Of a DNA stretch of 50,932 bases, positions 26,564-35,336 are shown one piece after another. Location of the stretch: contig NZ_BPFH01000011.1 in the NCBI RefSeq assembly GCF_019655435.1, positions 1 to 50,932 of the forward strand, in the 5' to 3' direction. The DNA is from Jannaschia pagri (GTDB taxonomy: Bacteria; Pseudomonadota; Alphaproteobacteria; Rhodobacterales; Rhodobacteraceae). The notes below the pieces were generated by a model. It was not told the origin of the DNA and made no database searches. It saw only the letters and a list, made by a program, of their open reading frames with translations. Both the position numbers and the translations under genes were made by a program. The number at the start of each line of letters is the position of its first letter. Position 1 is the stretch's first letter.

Positions 26564-29143
26564 CTAGAACGGGTCCTTGAGTTCTGATAGGCCGCTATCC
26601 TGGTAGAGGAAGGCTTTGTCTTTGATGACGAAGCGAAGGGCTGTTCCAAAATTGGAGACTTCCACAGGCTCGTCACCGCTCAGACCAAGGCACCAATGTG
26701 CCGGGGGTGCGATTGTCGAGATCGGTGTTCCGAATGGCCCGACCGTGCCGTTGGGTAAAGCGAAGTTCGGACCGCGGGCGCCCAGGCGCGTTTGGACAGT
26801 CTCATCAACGTCAGGGAAGGTGGATGGAAAGGGTTTGGCGCGGTCGAGGGTGACGAGTCCGCCGGCACGGCCTTCTGCTAAGGCCTTCGCGTCGATCTGT
26901 ATCCCATACTCCGACCAACCCATCTCAGTCTCGACTTCGCTGAGTGCGTCGGGATGGGTCGCCGTCTCGACGAGGTGTCGGTTGTCGGAGGGGATCCGCC
27001 ACGGAGTCTCGCCGGTCACGCAGCGGCGGGTCAGTTCTAGAACCCTGAGATCGAGGTAAATCCCGCCATATCCTCCCGCGACGCGCCAAGCTCCAAGGCC
27101 GTTCTCGTATCGTGGGCCAATCGCCAACGGCGCGAGCCCACCTTCCGGAACCATGACCTGCACGTATGCTGCTTCGAATCCGGGAGGTCTGACCCTATCC
27201 ACATGACGGTGCAGTCGCCCGACGCGTTGGAGCAGCACGTCCATTGGGCAGAGGTCGGTGATCAGCACGTCGGCATCGATATCAAGCGACTGCTCCAGCG
27301 TCTGCGTCCCGATGACGACCACCCCAGACTCGGTTGCGCCGCGGCCCAGCGCGTTCTCTACGGCGGCATCAAGCGCGTGGCGGTCTTCCGCTGCAAAGCG
27401 CGCGTGATGCAGGGTAGGGCGGCCTGCGACGGTTAGGCAAAGATCGGGCTGGGCGGCGGTCACGTGCTGCCAGGTTTCGACGGCACTGTCGACTGTGTTG
27501 CGGATAACCAAGACACGGGCCCCGCATGCTGCAGCCTCTATGGCGCGCCGTGCGGCCTCAGCTGGATCCATGGTCGGCACTGGGATCGGATGGACTGTTT
27601 TCCTCCGCGTATCGGCGTCGGGGCACAGGGGCTCGGACCGGGCTGCATCGTGCCAGATTGTGGGATAGGGAGCCGCTTCGGCAGCCTCGCGCGTGGGGGT
27701 GTCCTGTCCCAGCCAAGCGGCTCGCTGCCCAGAGCCGAGGGTGGCTGACATCGGCAGCGCGTGCCCTCCCAGCGCGACATGTTCTGCGACGAGCGGTCGG
27801 GCGATGGCGTTCATATAGGCATCCGAGGCATGGACCTCGTCGATTACCAGAAGGCTGCGCGTTAGTGCGGCGGCACGCAGTGGCGCGTGCTTGATCCTCA
27901 GGCCAGCCAATAGGGCCTGGTCGATCGTTCCAACCGCGATTGCGGCCGCAAGGAAGCGGCTCGGATGCTCCGCCGCCCAGTGATTGCGATCATCGTCCCA
28001 TAGGACACGGAAGCCCGGTAGCTTTTTCCCTTCCGCTTCTCCGGCGCGCAGCATTCCGGGCACAGCGAGCACGGCGTCCGGTCCGCCCACGCGAGACATG
28101 GCCTTGTGCACGCGCCTATGTAGTTGCCCGGCGGCAGCGCGCGTCGGTACGGCGAAGTAGAGTGCGTCGACCCGTCCGGCAGACCTGAGCTGCGCAAAAT
28201 GGGCCAGCGCTGCCTCGGTTTTCCCTGATCCGGTTTCCGCCTCAACAATGACCAGGTTGGCAGAAGACGGCACGTCGGCGATCGCCTTCTGAACCCCTTG
28301 TGGCTCCGGATGCCCGGTCAGTGCTGCGAAACTCGGTTGAGACGTCGGCCAAGGTGGTGCTGATACTCCAACGGAGTAGAGGGCCCTGGCGGCCCTCCCT
28401 CGGGCGGTGGCGCCGTAATCCGGATCGAAATCGAGGACGTGCGGGAAAGCCTGGGCATCGGAGCCGATCCAATCGGCCAGCGCCAGCAGCCCAGCGAAGA
28501 GATGCACGAGCCGGGATGACCGAAGTGCATCCGCCGGTATAGCGATCTCGGGAAACCAAAGACGCAAGGCCTCGCCCATCCGACGATCCTCGGCGCGCCA
28601 GTCATACCCGGGCGCGTCCGGGAAGACGACGCGCGGATCGTGCGGTGGGACCACATCGTTGAAGGGTAGGGGACGACCGTGGTGTGCGAAGAGCGCGCCA
28701 AACCAGGCTTCCTCTGTTTCCGTCTTGATCAGAGGCTCGATCAGCGGCGCAGCCACCCCGTCTAATAATGGTTGGCCATCGAGCAGGCGATCCGCCCAGA
28801 TGAGCCCTTCGGACAAATGACTGCGCGTTCCGCGCGCGATGTCGCTTGGCCACGCCTTGGCCTGGAAGCTGGGGGAGAGTTTGCCGATGTCGTGCAGGAA
28901 CGCGAAGGCGGCAAGCCATCCGGTTGCCCGCGACCCGAGCGGCGCGCCAGCTGCTGCCGCGACACGTTTGGAGAGGATTGGGTGGGCCAACAGCATTTCT
29001 AGGACGGCGGCGACATCCATCGAATGGTGAGCGAGGTGATGGGATGGCCTGCCCATCTCGTCTGTCTTGCCCCAGCATGATGGGCCCTGCGTCACCTGTC
29101 TTCCTGTCCGCCCATCGCAGTGCTTGCTTACTCCGGCACCCAT
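26564..29143 (-). CDS. cas3: type I-E CRISPR-associated helicase-nuclease Cas3
   Basis: An 859-aa protein. The N-terminal HD nuclease has the I-E signature WGKT at about residue 24, HHLAHHSMDVAAV and FLHDIGK, which holds the metal-binding His-Asp pair. The SF2 helicase follows: Walker A ETGSGKTEAAL, DEVH box (LLVIDEVHASDAY), motif III MSATLGSG and motif VI QRVGRLHRH. Cas3 is recruited by Cascade to the R-loop, nicks the non-target strand and degrades DNA 3'-5'. All core motifs seem intact. It is transcribed divergently from the Cascade genes, with 56 bp between its ATG and the probable cas8e start. The WGKT motif supports a start upstream of it; ATG 29143 is used. Confidence 0.95.
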   Translation of the reverse strand: MGAGVSKHCDGRTGRQVTQGPSCWGKTDEMGRPSHHLAHHSMDVAAVLEMLLAHPILSKRVAAAAGAPLGSRATGWLAAFAFLHDIGKLSPSFQAKAWPSDIARGTRSHLSEGLIWADRLLDGQPLLDGVAAPLIEPLIKTETEEAWFGALFAHHGRPLPFNDVVPPHDPRVVFPDAPGYDWRAEDRRMGEALRLWFPEIAIPADALRSSRLVHLFAGLLALADWIGSDAQAFPHVLDFDPDYGATARGRAARALYSVGVSAPPWPTSQPSFAALTGHPEPQGVQKAIADVPSSANLVIVEAETGSGKTEAALAHFAQLRSAGRVDALYFAVPTRAAAGQLHRRVHKAMSRVGGPDAVLAVPGMLRAGEAEGKKLPGFRVLWDDDRNHWAAEHPSRFLAAAIAVGTIDQALLAGLRIKHAPLRAAALTRSLLVIDEVHASDAYMNAIARPLVAEHVALGGHALPMSATLGSGQRAAWLGQDTPTREAAEAAPYPTIWHDAARSEPLCPDADTRRKTVHPIPVPTMDPAEAARRAIEAAACGARVLVIRNTVDSAVETWQHVTAAQPDLCLTVAGRPTLHHARFAAEDRHALDAAVENALGRGATESGVVVIGTQTLEQSLDIDADVLITDLCPMDVLLQRVGRLHRHVDRVRPPGFEAAYVQVMVPEGGLAPLAIGPRYENGLGAWRVAGGYGGIYLDLRVLELTRRCVTGETPWRIPSDNRHLVETATHPDALSEVETEMGWSEYGIQIDAKALAEGRAGGLVTLDRAKPFPSTFPDVDETVQTRLGARGPNFALPNGTVGPFGTPISTIAPPAHWCLGLSGDEPVEVSNFGTALRFVIKDKAFLYQDSGLSELKDPF

Positions 29144-29199
29144 CGCTCAGCATCAGAAATACTTGTAACATCGATATTTTTTATATCAGGACCCCGCAT
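29144..29199. promoter_or_regulatory. divergent promoter region of cas3 and the Cascade operon
   Basis: An AT-rich 56-bp gap (…TCGATATTTTTTATATCAGG…) separates cas3 from the probable cas8e start. AGGA at 29188-29191 is the only ribosome-binding-like site ahead of cas8e. Both transcripts probably start in or near this gap. Confidence 0.45.
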
Positions 29200-30714
29200 A
29201 TCTCGAACCTTCTTACAGATCCGATTTTCTCGACAGAACCGCGTGTTTGGCACAGTCTTCCGGGCCTCTTCGCGGCTCTCACACTCAATGAGGTCGACTC
29301 CTTTCCTCGCCTGCGTGCGCATCAGCGCGCGGCGTGGCATATGTTTCGCGTACAGCTTGCAGCACTCGCTTTAGAGAGGGCAGGGGTACCTGAGCCTCCA
29401 GAGGACGCAGACACTTGGCACGACCTTTTGCTTGCCCTCACGGATGGGGTGGCCGAGCACTGGGCCCTGGTCGTCCAGGACCGCGACCGGCCCGCTTTTC
29501 TCCAGCCCCCCGATCCGGGTGGCTTAAAGTGGGAGCCCGTCGCGACGCCCGATGCACTCGATCTTCTCATCACGTCTAAGAACCACGATTTGAAAGGCGC
29601 CGTCGCTTCGGTCGCAGCACCCGAGGACTGGATCTATGCGCTAATCTCGCTTCAGACGTCCGAAGGGTACGGGGGTCGCGGTAATTTTGGCATCGCTCGG
29701 ATGAATGGGGGATCGTCGAGCCGGACAATGCTCGGACTTGCTCCTGTTGGATCGGATGGAAGGCCCGATCTGTCCGCTTGGTGGCGGCGCGATCTCGGCC
29801 TTGTTTTGCGCAACCGAAATACACCAACGGTTGGGACACGTGGCGGCCCTAGTCTGCTCTGGACATTGCCCTGGCCGGAAGGACGCCAGATCGACGTGCG
29901 CGAGATGGATCCATTGGCCATTGAGGTGTGCCGCCGCATCCGGCTGACGGAGACGGGCGGTACGATCCGGGCCGAGCGGGCCGCGTCCGAGGCTGCGCGG
30001 GTGGAGGCCAAGGCCTTTGCCGGGGTACTGGACGACCCTTGGGCGCCTATCAGCGTCAAGGATACGAAGCCCAAGGCTTTGACGCTGGGCGAGGGCGGGC
30101 GCTTTCACTATCGACGCATGGTTGATCTGCTGTCCGGGGCAGACTGGAAGGCGCCTTTGGCCGCACGGCTCGACGACGAAGTGGCGGGCGACATGGTGAT
30201 CGTTGCGGAGGCCCTAGCGCGGGGAAACTCCAAGACGGACGGGCTGCACTCGCGCATCCTTCCGATGCCGAAGACCGTACGCCGCGCAAAGGACCTGCCC
30301 GCACGGCTGTCGACGGTCGCACAAGCGCAGCTGGCCGAGATTAAGAGCGCTGACGGCGCATTGCGAGAGGCCGTGGCCCTCTACGCGGCGGGCGGACTCT
30401 ATGATGGTGTCCGCAAACCGCAACGCCAGCGCGCCTCGGAAGCCCACGCCAGGCTGGATGCCCTCGTCGACGGTGTATTCTTCGACCACCTTTGGGCGCG
30501 CGTTGCTGCGATGGAGGAGAGTCCCGACGCTCAGGCTACTGCAACGCGCGCCTTCCGCGACGCCTTGGTCGAAGCGGTTCGTGCCGAGTTGAACCGTGCC
30601 TTTGGCACCGTTCCTTGCGCCCGCATCCACGCGCCACGCGCCCGGACGCGCGCGAGAAGCAAACTTGAGGGTGTCCTGCACAAAGAGGGCCTATTGGAGA
30701 CGACGCATGTCTGA
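29200..30714 (+). CDS. cas8e: Cascade large subunit Cas8e (Cse1/CasA)
   Basis: About 504 aa from the proposed start, matching the family's usual 500. The N-terminus SNLLTDPIFS matches the conserved 'NLLxDxWIPV'-type opening of Cse1. Further on are WIYALISLQTSEGYGGRGNF and a helical C-terminal bundle. Cas8e recognises the PAM and anchors Cas3. Oddly, no ATG, GTG or TTG lies in frame at the N-terminus. The codon just before SNLLTDP is ATC (29200-29202) with AGGA upstream; the next ATG (29341) would delete about 47 conserved residues, and the previous one lies inside divergent cas3. It overlaps cse2 by 8 bp. Confidence 0.85.
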   Translation: MSNLLTDPIFSTEPRVWHSLPGLFAALTLNEVDSFPRLRAHQRAAWHMFRVQLAALALERAGVPEPPEDADTWHDLLLALTDGVAEHWALVVQDRDRPAFLQPPDPGGLKWEPVATPDALDLLITSKNHDLKGAVASVAAPEDWIYALISLQTSEGYGGRGNFGIARMNGGSSSRTMLGLAPVGSDGRPDLSAWWRRDLGLVLRNRNTPTVGTRGGPSLLWTLPWPEGRQIDVREMDPLAIEVCRRIRLTETGGTIRAERAASEAARVEAKAFAGVLDDPWAPISVKDTKPKALTLGEGGRFHYRRMVDLLSGADWKAPLAARLDDEVAGDMVIVAEALARGNSKTDGLHSRILPMPKTVRRAKDLPARLSTVAQAQLAEIKSADGALREAVALYAAGGLYDGVRKPQRQRASEAHARLDALVDGVFFDHLWARVAAMEESPDAQATATRAFRDALVEAVRAELNRAFGTVPCARIHAPRARTRARSKLEGVLHKEGLLETTHV

Positions 30715-31264
30715 TGATCCCGGTGCCATTGCTTTGTCGCTTGCGAAGCAAATGAGGAGTTTTGACCCTGGCGCCTTAGCGGTGCTGCGGCGCATGGGCG
30801 CCGACGGGGCCGCACCAGCCTACTGGCGCCTGGCTGCGTCCCGCCCGCAGCTTTCGCAGCGGCCAGATCGGTGGGCCCCCATCGTACGCGCATTGGCGAT
30901 CTTGACACCCAAGGGAGCTCCCGAGCAGCGAGGCAACTTGTACGAAGCGACCCGCCCCTTGGGGATGGCACTCTGCGATGGGGGTGACCCCAGCTGGCCC
31001 AACGCACCACGCCCGATGCTGAGTGAGCGCCGCTTGGCGCAGATCATGGCCGCGCGTGGGGTACAGCGAGACATTCTACTCACCCGTGCAATCCGGGCCC
31101 TGGCTGCGTCAAAGCCTGTCAATGCAGGCCTGCGGGTCCCTGATATCGCTTGGGTCTTTCTAGTTCCTGACCGCCCAGAGACCCTTGCCGAGCCCTACTA
31201 CTGCCGCCTCGACCGTGCTGAGCGCGCCGCGAACGAAACCGAGGATACGACAGCCGATGCCTGA
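30707..31264 (+). CDS. cse2: Cascade small subunit Cse2 (CasB, Cas11)
   Basis: A 185-aa, mostly helical basic protein with the Cse2 layout: MSDDPGAIALSLAKQMRSFD, 'DPGALAVLRRMGADGAAPAY' (the usual LRRA/YW region) and MLSERRLAQIMAARGVQRDI. Two copies line the Cascade belly and stabilise the R-loop. The ATG at 30707 overlaps the end of cas8e by 8 bp, and its end overlaps cas7 by 8 bp. The longer open frame upstream lies wholly inside cas8e and was rejected. Confidence 0.9.
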   Translation: MSDDPGAIALSLAKQMRSFDPGALAVLRRMGADGAAPAYWRLAASRPQLSQRPDRWAPIVRALAILTPKGAPEQRGNLYEATRPLGMALCDGGDPSWPNAPRPMLSERRLAQIMAARGVQRDILLTRAIRALAASKPVNAGLRVPDIAWVFLVPDRPETLAEPYYCRLDRAERAANETEDTTADA

Positions 31265-32372
31265 CCCCCGCTTCTTGCAGATCCATACGCTGACCTCCTA
31301 CACGGGTGCGCTTCTCAATCGCGACGACAGCGGCTTGGCCAAACGGTTGACCTATGGCGGCGCGCTTCGCACGCGGGTCTCGTCGCAATGCCTCAAACGG
31401 CATTGGCGGACAGCCGAGGATCCGCATGCGCTGCATGCAATCGATGGAGCAGAGGCAGCGTTCCGGTCACGCGATCTCGTGACGAAGCTCGTACTGGGCA
31501 GCCTCGAGCCCGAAGACGTCGCTAAAGCCATTGAGCCGGCTTTCCAAAAGGCCGTTTACGGCGACAAGGCAACCACCAAGCAAGGCCGTCAGACCCTTCT
31601 GTTTGGCAATCGGGAAATCGCTTGGTTGCGCGCAGAAGCCGAGCGCCTGGTGCGAGAGGCCGCAGGTGATCCAAAGGCCGCCGCGACGGCTGCGACCCAA
31701 TGGGGCAAGGACTTCAAGAAAAACATCGCCGCGATGCGTGAGGGTGTGGCCTTACCCGGTGGGCTGACAGCGGCATTGTTCGGGCGGATGGTGACGTCAG
31801 ATACCTCAGCGAATATCACCGCACCCGTCCATGTTGCCCATGCATTTACTGTCCACGCCGAGGAAAGCGAGTCTGACTATTTCACTGCCGTCGATGACCT
31901 TAGCGAGGACGAGCCTGGCGCCGACACCATCCAAGAGACGGAGCTGACCTCAGGGCTTTTCTATGGCTACGTCGTGGTCGATTTACCTTGTCTGATGGAG
32001 AACCTTGGCCCTGCCGCAGTCGATCTGGCAGGGGCGGTCCTGCACAACCTCGTCCATCTGATTGCTGAAGTATCGCCAGGCGCTAAGCTCGGCTCTACCG
32101 CGCCGTACGGTCGCGCGAGCCTGATGTTGCTGGAGGCGGGCGACCGCCAGCCTCGGTCCCTGGCCGAGGCATTCCGGACCCCATGCGATCCAGATATGGC
32201 CGCAGCGACCGATGCGCTGAAGAAGCATCTCTGTGCCCTCGACCGGGCCTATGCCACGGGCGAGGCGCGCCGGATGCTCAGCCTGAGTGATGCCGTTTTC
32301 GACGGTGCGGAAGCGGGGACGCTTAAGGAAATCGCTGACTGGGCAGCCGCTCTTCCAGGGCGCCTGGTATGA
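31257..32372 (+). CDS. cas7e: Cascade backbone subunit Cas7e (Cse4/CasC)
   Basis: A 371-aa protein beginning MPDPRFLQIHTLTSYTGALL, the conserved 'fvqiHxLtsypgxxLNRDDxGxxKxxxxGGxxRxRvSSQclKRxwR' opening of Cse4 (NRDDSGLAKRLTYGGALRTR). Six copies form the crRNA-binding filament. The gene fits the standard order and its stop overlaps the cas5 ATG (ATGA). Confidence 0.95.
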   Translation: MPDPRFLQIHTLTSYTGALLNRDDSGLAKRLTYGGALRTRVSSQCLKRHWRTAEDPHALHAIDGAEAAFRSRDLVTKLVLGSLEPEDVAKAIEPAFQKAVYGDKATTKQGRQTLLFGNREIAWLRAEAERLVREAAGDPKAAATAATQWGKDFKKNIAAMREGVALPGGLTAALFGRMVTSDTSANITAPVHVAHAFTVHAEESESDYFTAVDDLSEDEPGADTIQETELTSGLFYGYVVVDLPCLMENLGPAAVDLAGAVLHNLVHLIAEVSPGAKLGSTAPYGRASLMLLEAGDRQPRSLAEAFRTPCDPDMAAATDALKKHLCALDRAYATGEARRMLSLSDAVFDGAEAGTLKEIADWAAALPGRLV

Positions 32373-33055
32373 ATTTGGAGACGACGCGCTGGCTCATCCT
32401 GCGGTTAAACGGGCCGATGATGTCCTTTGGCTCCGTTGCCATAGACCACGTCGGCCCTACGGCACGCTGGCCTGGCGCCTCAATGCTCACGGGGCTGATC
32501 GGTAACGCACTTGGCTGGGATTGGGACGACCGCGCCCTGCATCAGGCGCTCCAGGACCGGCTGCGTTTTGGAACGATGGAGATGCGCGCAGGGGACCGGT
32601 TGACGGACATACAGAACGCGCGTCTCGCCAAGACCGATCGCGGCTGGACAACGCGCGGCGCGCCTGAGGGACGAACGGGCAACAGCTATGACGCGCCCCA
32701 CCGTCGTCGTCGGGATTACATCGTCGATGCCGAATATCGGATTGTTCTGGCACTCAACGCGCCCGATGCGATCCCGACGCTGGACGATGTCGCCGCCGCT
32801 CTCGACCGCCCAGCGCGACCGCTTTTCCTCGGCCGTAAACCTTGCCTTCCCGCGCAGCCCCTGATGGCTGGAGAGGTTTGGGGCGCCACGGTTTACGAGG
32901 CTCTTGGGGCTCTCGACCGCGACCAGCCACGTCTCGCCACTTGGCCCGCGGAGGACGGACCACCCGGAATACGTACAATGGACATCGCCGATCAGCGCAT
33001 CTGGTCGAGCGGGCTGCATGGCGGGACGCGCGCGATCGTGGAAGGTCGGCTGTGA
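32369..33055 (+). CDS. cas5e: Cascade subunit Cas5e (CasD)
   Basis: A 228-aa RAMP protein. The N-terminus LILRLNGPMMSFGSVAIDHV and TARWPGASMLTGLIGNALGW is typical of Cas5e ('L.GPMQSWG… R.T...PSKSGVxGLLAAALG'). RRRRDYIVDAEYRIVLAL and LFLGRKPCLP follow as expected. It caps the 5' handle of the crRNA. It starts on the stop of cas7 and its own stop overlaps the cas6e GTG. Confidence 0.94.
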   Translation: MNLETTRWLILRLNGPMMSFGSVAIDHVGPTARWPGASMLTGLIGNALGWDWDDRALHQALQDRLRFGTMEMRAGDRLTDIQNARLAKTDRGWTTRGAPEGRTGNSYDAPHRRRRDYIVDAEYRIVLALNAPDAIPTLDDVAAALDRPARPLFLGRKPCLPAQPLMAGEVWGATVYEALGALDRDQPRLATWPAEDGPPGIRTMDIADQRIWSSGLHGGTRAIVEGRL

Positions 33056-33855
33056 CGCTTCACCTGGCGCGTCTGCCAATTGACCTATCCGCTCTTGCGC
33101 GGGCTGCCGGTGAGCGCGGTTGGACCCGAGGACGCCGCGCCGCTTTCGACGAAGGCAGAGCATTACACCATCTATTAGGTGAGGCGTTCGGCCCAAGAAC
33201 GATGCAGCCGTTCCGCCTGGCCGTAGCGCCTCGGGCGAGAGCGGGGACGCTTTGGGCTTACACGACAGCCGATGCGGATACGCTGCGTGACACGGCTGCG
33301 CCGGTCGCTTTGTCTGAGGCGGCAGAGGCGGCGTTGCCGCTATCGCATCTCAAGACCAAACCGATGCCTGAGGTTGCGGTAGCGGAGCGTCGTCTTGGCT
33401 TCGATGTCCGCGTGCGTCCTGTTGTCAGGCTTGCCTCTGCCATTGAAGGACCGCCGGCTCCCCATGGGAAGCCCCAATCCAGGTTCAAAGCAGGCTCTGA
33501 GGTTGATGCTTATCTTGGAGCGATTTTGCGCGACCCGGACCGGACCGCATCGGCTCAGGCGGGGCGCAGCCGCGAAACTGTCTATGCCGCTTGGCTTGCT
33601 GATCATTTGCACACCGCTGCTGAGATCGAGGACGTTCGCCTGGCCGCATTTCGCCGCAGCCTCGCCGCGCGCGGGAATGGGCACGGTGCCGAGGGGCCGG
33701 ACGCGATCCTGCATGGCACCCTCGTCGTGCGTGATCCCGAAGCTTTCTTTGACCGTCTGCGCCGCGGTATTGGCCGGCACAAAGCTTACGGCTACGGCAT
33801 GCTCCTGCTGCGCCCTCCGGGCAATCCAGTCCCGAAGGGGGGAGGCGCGTGCTGA
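33052..33855 (+). CDS. cas6e: CRISPR RNA endonuclease Cas6e (Cse3/CasE)
   Basis: A 267-aa tandem-ferredoxin RAMP endoribonuclease that cuts pre-crRNA at the repeat hairpin. MTLHLARLPIDLSALARAAG, then RALHHLLGEAFG with a His in the catalytic region, and the C-terminal glycine-rich loop RGIGRHKAYGYGMLLL match the family. The start is GTG at 33052, overlapping the cas5 stop. The end overlaps the cas1 GTG by 7 bp. Confidence 0.93.
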   Translation: MTLHLARLPIDLSALARAAGERGWTRGRRAAFDEGRALHHLLGEAFGPRTMQPFRLAVAPRARAGTLWAYTTADADTLRDTAAPVALSEAAEAALPLSHLKTKPMPEVAVAERRLGFDVRVRPVVRLASAIEGPPAPHGKPQSRFKAGSEVDAYLGAILRDPDRTASAQAGRSRETVYAAWLADHLHTAAEIEDVRLAAFRRSLAARGNGHGAEGPDAILHGTLVVRDPEAFFDRLRRGIGRHKAYGYGMLLLRPPGNPVPKGGGAC

Positions 33856-34724
33856 AGGGACGCCTTGGTCTCGACAGCGCCAAGGTCCCGCATGGGGACC
33901 GGGCAGGGCTCCTTTACCTCGCCCGTGGCCAGCTGACCGCCCGCGACGGCACGCTCGCCTTTCTACGCGGGTCCGAAATGGGTGCCGACGCTTTGACGTC
34001 TGGGGATCATGCCATCCCGCTTCAGGGGGTTTCTATGATTTTGTTGGGTCCAGGTTCGACCGTGAGCCACGATGCGCTTCGCCTGCTGGCCCATGCGCGC
34101 ACGGCGTTGGCGGCCGTGGGCGAGGACGGCGTGCGCCTTTATACCGCGCCACCGCTTATCCCGGATCGGTCCGGACTTGCCCGGCTCCAGGCCCGGATAT
34201 GGGCGGATGAGGACATGCGAATTATGGTCGCCCGCCGCATGTATGCAATGCGCTTGGGCGAGGTCCTTCCACACCGGACCCTTGATGTTTTGCGTGGCAT
34301 CAAAGGGGCCCGCGTCAAGGAAAGCTACAAGCTGATGGCGGAGCGGTTCAGCGTGTCCTGGAAGGGACGTCGCTATGATCGCGCGAATCCGCAGGCTGCC
34401 GACTTGGCCAACCAGGCACTCAACCATGCTGCCTCCGCTGTCGAAGCCGCAGCTGCCATCGCCGTCAGCGCCACGGCGACCGTGCCCCAGTTAGGTTTTA
34501 TTCACGAGGATCCGGGGCAATCCTTCGTGCTCGATATCGCAGATCTCTGGCGCGAAACCGTGACGCTGCCCTGCGCCTTCCGAGCCGCAAGACGTGCCGC
34601 TGAACGCCCCGATATGCCCATCGAGCGCATCGCGCGCCGCCTGACTGGGGAAACGCTTGCCAAAGAGAGCGTCATTCCGGCCATGATCGAGCGTATCAAA
34701 GTCTTGATTGAAGAGGGCCCGTGA
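33849..34724 (+). CDS. cas1: CRISPR integrase Cas1e with Glu-to-Lys at a catalytic position
   Basis: A 291-aa protein clearly of the Cas1e type: DEDMRIMVARRMYAMRLGE, SWKGRRYD and FVLDIADLWRETVTLPCAF. Cas1 with Cas2 integrates spacers. In E. coli Cas1 the metal ligands are Glu141, His208, Asp218 and Asp221. By recall of that sequence, the RGIEG motif holding Glu141 reads RGIKG here (Lys152, codon AAA at 34302-34304). His219, Asp229 and Asp232 keep exactly the spacing of the other three ligands. A single G-to-A change would explain it. Spacer integration should be lost or weak. The start is GTG at 33849. Confidence 0.94.
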   Translation: MLKGRLGLDSAKVPHGDRAGLLYLARGQLTARDGTLAFLRGSEMGADALTSGDHAIPLQGVSMILLGPGSTVSHDALRLLAHARTALAAVGEDGVRLYTAPPLIPDRSGLARLQARIWADEDMRIMVARRMYAMRLGEVLPHRTLDVLRGIKGARVKESYKLMAERFSVSWKGRRYDRANPQAADLANQALNHAASAVEAAAAIAVSATATVPQLGFIHEDPGQSFVLDIADLWRETVTLPCAFRAARRAAERPDMPIERIARRLTGETLAKESVIPAMIERIKVLIEEGP

Positions 34725-34755
34725 GTACCGATTACGCATTTGAGCGGGACAATCC

Positions 34756-35049
34756 ATGCCGATGACAATGGTCGTCACCCGAGACGTTGAAGCCCGCTAT
34801 CGGGGCTTTCTCACCTCGATCATGCTGGAGGTCGCGCCCGGTATCTACGTTGCGCCAGATTTATCGGCAGGTGTCCGGACACGTATCTGGACTGTGCTGT
34901 CGGGGTGGTACGACGTGCTTGGCCGCGGCGCCATCGTGATGGTCTGGCGTGATCCGTCGGCCACGGGCGCCTTGGCGATGGAGATGTTGGGCGAACCGCC
35001 TAAGGAGATCGTAGACGCTGACGGCATTCTACTCGTAAAACGGAAGTAG
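34756..35049 (+). CDS. cas2: CRISPR adaptation protein Cas2e
   Basis: A 97-aa Cas2e (CasE-type ferredoxin-like fold): MPMTMVVTRDVEARYRGFLT, MLEVAPGIYVAPDLSAGVRT and IWTVLSGWYDVLGRGAIVMV correspond to 'VVVTxxvpxxLRGxLxxwllEv.aGVYVG.vsxrvRexiW'. It dimerises and bridges two Cas1 dimers. It is the last gene of the operon, 31 bp after cas1 and 63 bp before the first repeat. Confidence 0.93.
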   Translation: MPMTMVVTRDVEARYRGFLTSIMLEVAPGIYVAPDLSAGVRTRIWTVLSGWYDVLGRGAIVMVWRDPSATGALAMEMLGEPPKEIVDADGILLVKRK

Positions 35050-35111
35050 ACACCGTAAAATACAACTCCGCTTTTTGACATTTATATATTTCTCAGAGAG
35101 TTGAGCTGAAG
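35050..35111 (+). promoter_or_regulatory. CRISPR leader
   Basis: A short AT-rich stretch between cas2 and the first repeat, containing TTGACATTTATATATTTCTC, which could hold a promoter for the array. It is unusually short for a leader. Confidence 0.5.
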
Positions 35112-35201
35112 AGGCTCCCCCGCACCCGCGGGGATCGACCCCACGACGACGGCACAGGGAAGTAATTCCCCGGGGCTCCCCCGCACCCGCGGGGATCGAC
35201 G
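35112..35201 (+). CRISPR. minimal type I-E CRISPR array: two repeats, one spacer
   Basis: Two copies of a repeat with core CCCCCGCACCCGCGGGG (27 identical bases, 35113-35139 and 35174-35200) are spaced 61 bp apart, the I-E period of a 29-nt repeat plus a 32-nt spacer (35141-35172). CCCCGC/GCGGGG forms the Cas6e hairpin with an ACCC loop. The two repeats differ at their outermost bases. No third repeat is present downstream. Confidence 0.9.
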
Positions 35202-35336
35202 TCACTAGGTCTATAGCAGTATTGAGGACACTACGTTCGGACGCAGGCTCGGCCCGGGCCGTGTAGGGGGAGGGATCCTACCTCTCGCCCAGCGCTTTAT
35301 ACATCAGGATGAGACCACCACGGGGGGACTACCCGC

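Noticed and set aside
28846-29199. Extension of cas8e to the full open frame start at 28846
   Set aside because: This part is antisense to the 5' end of cas3 and does not resemble Cse1. The family N-terminus begins at about 29203.
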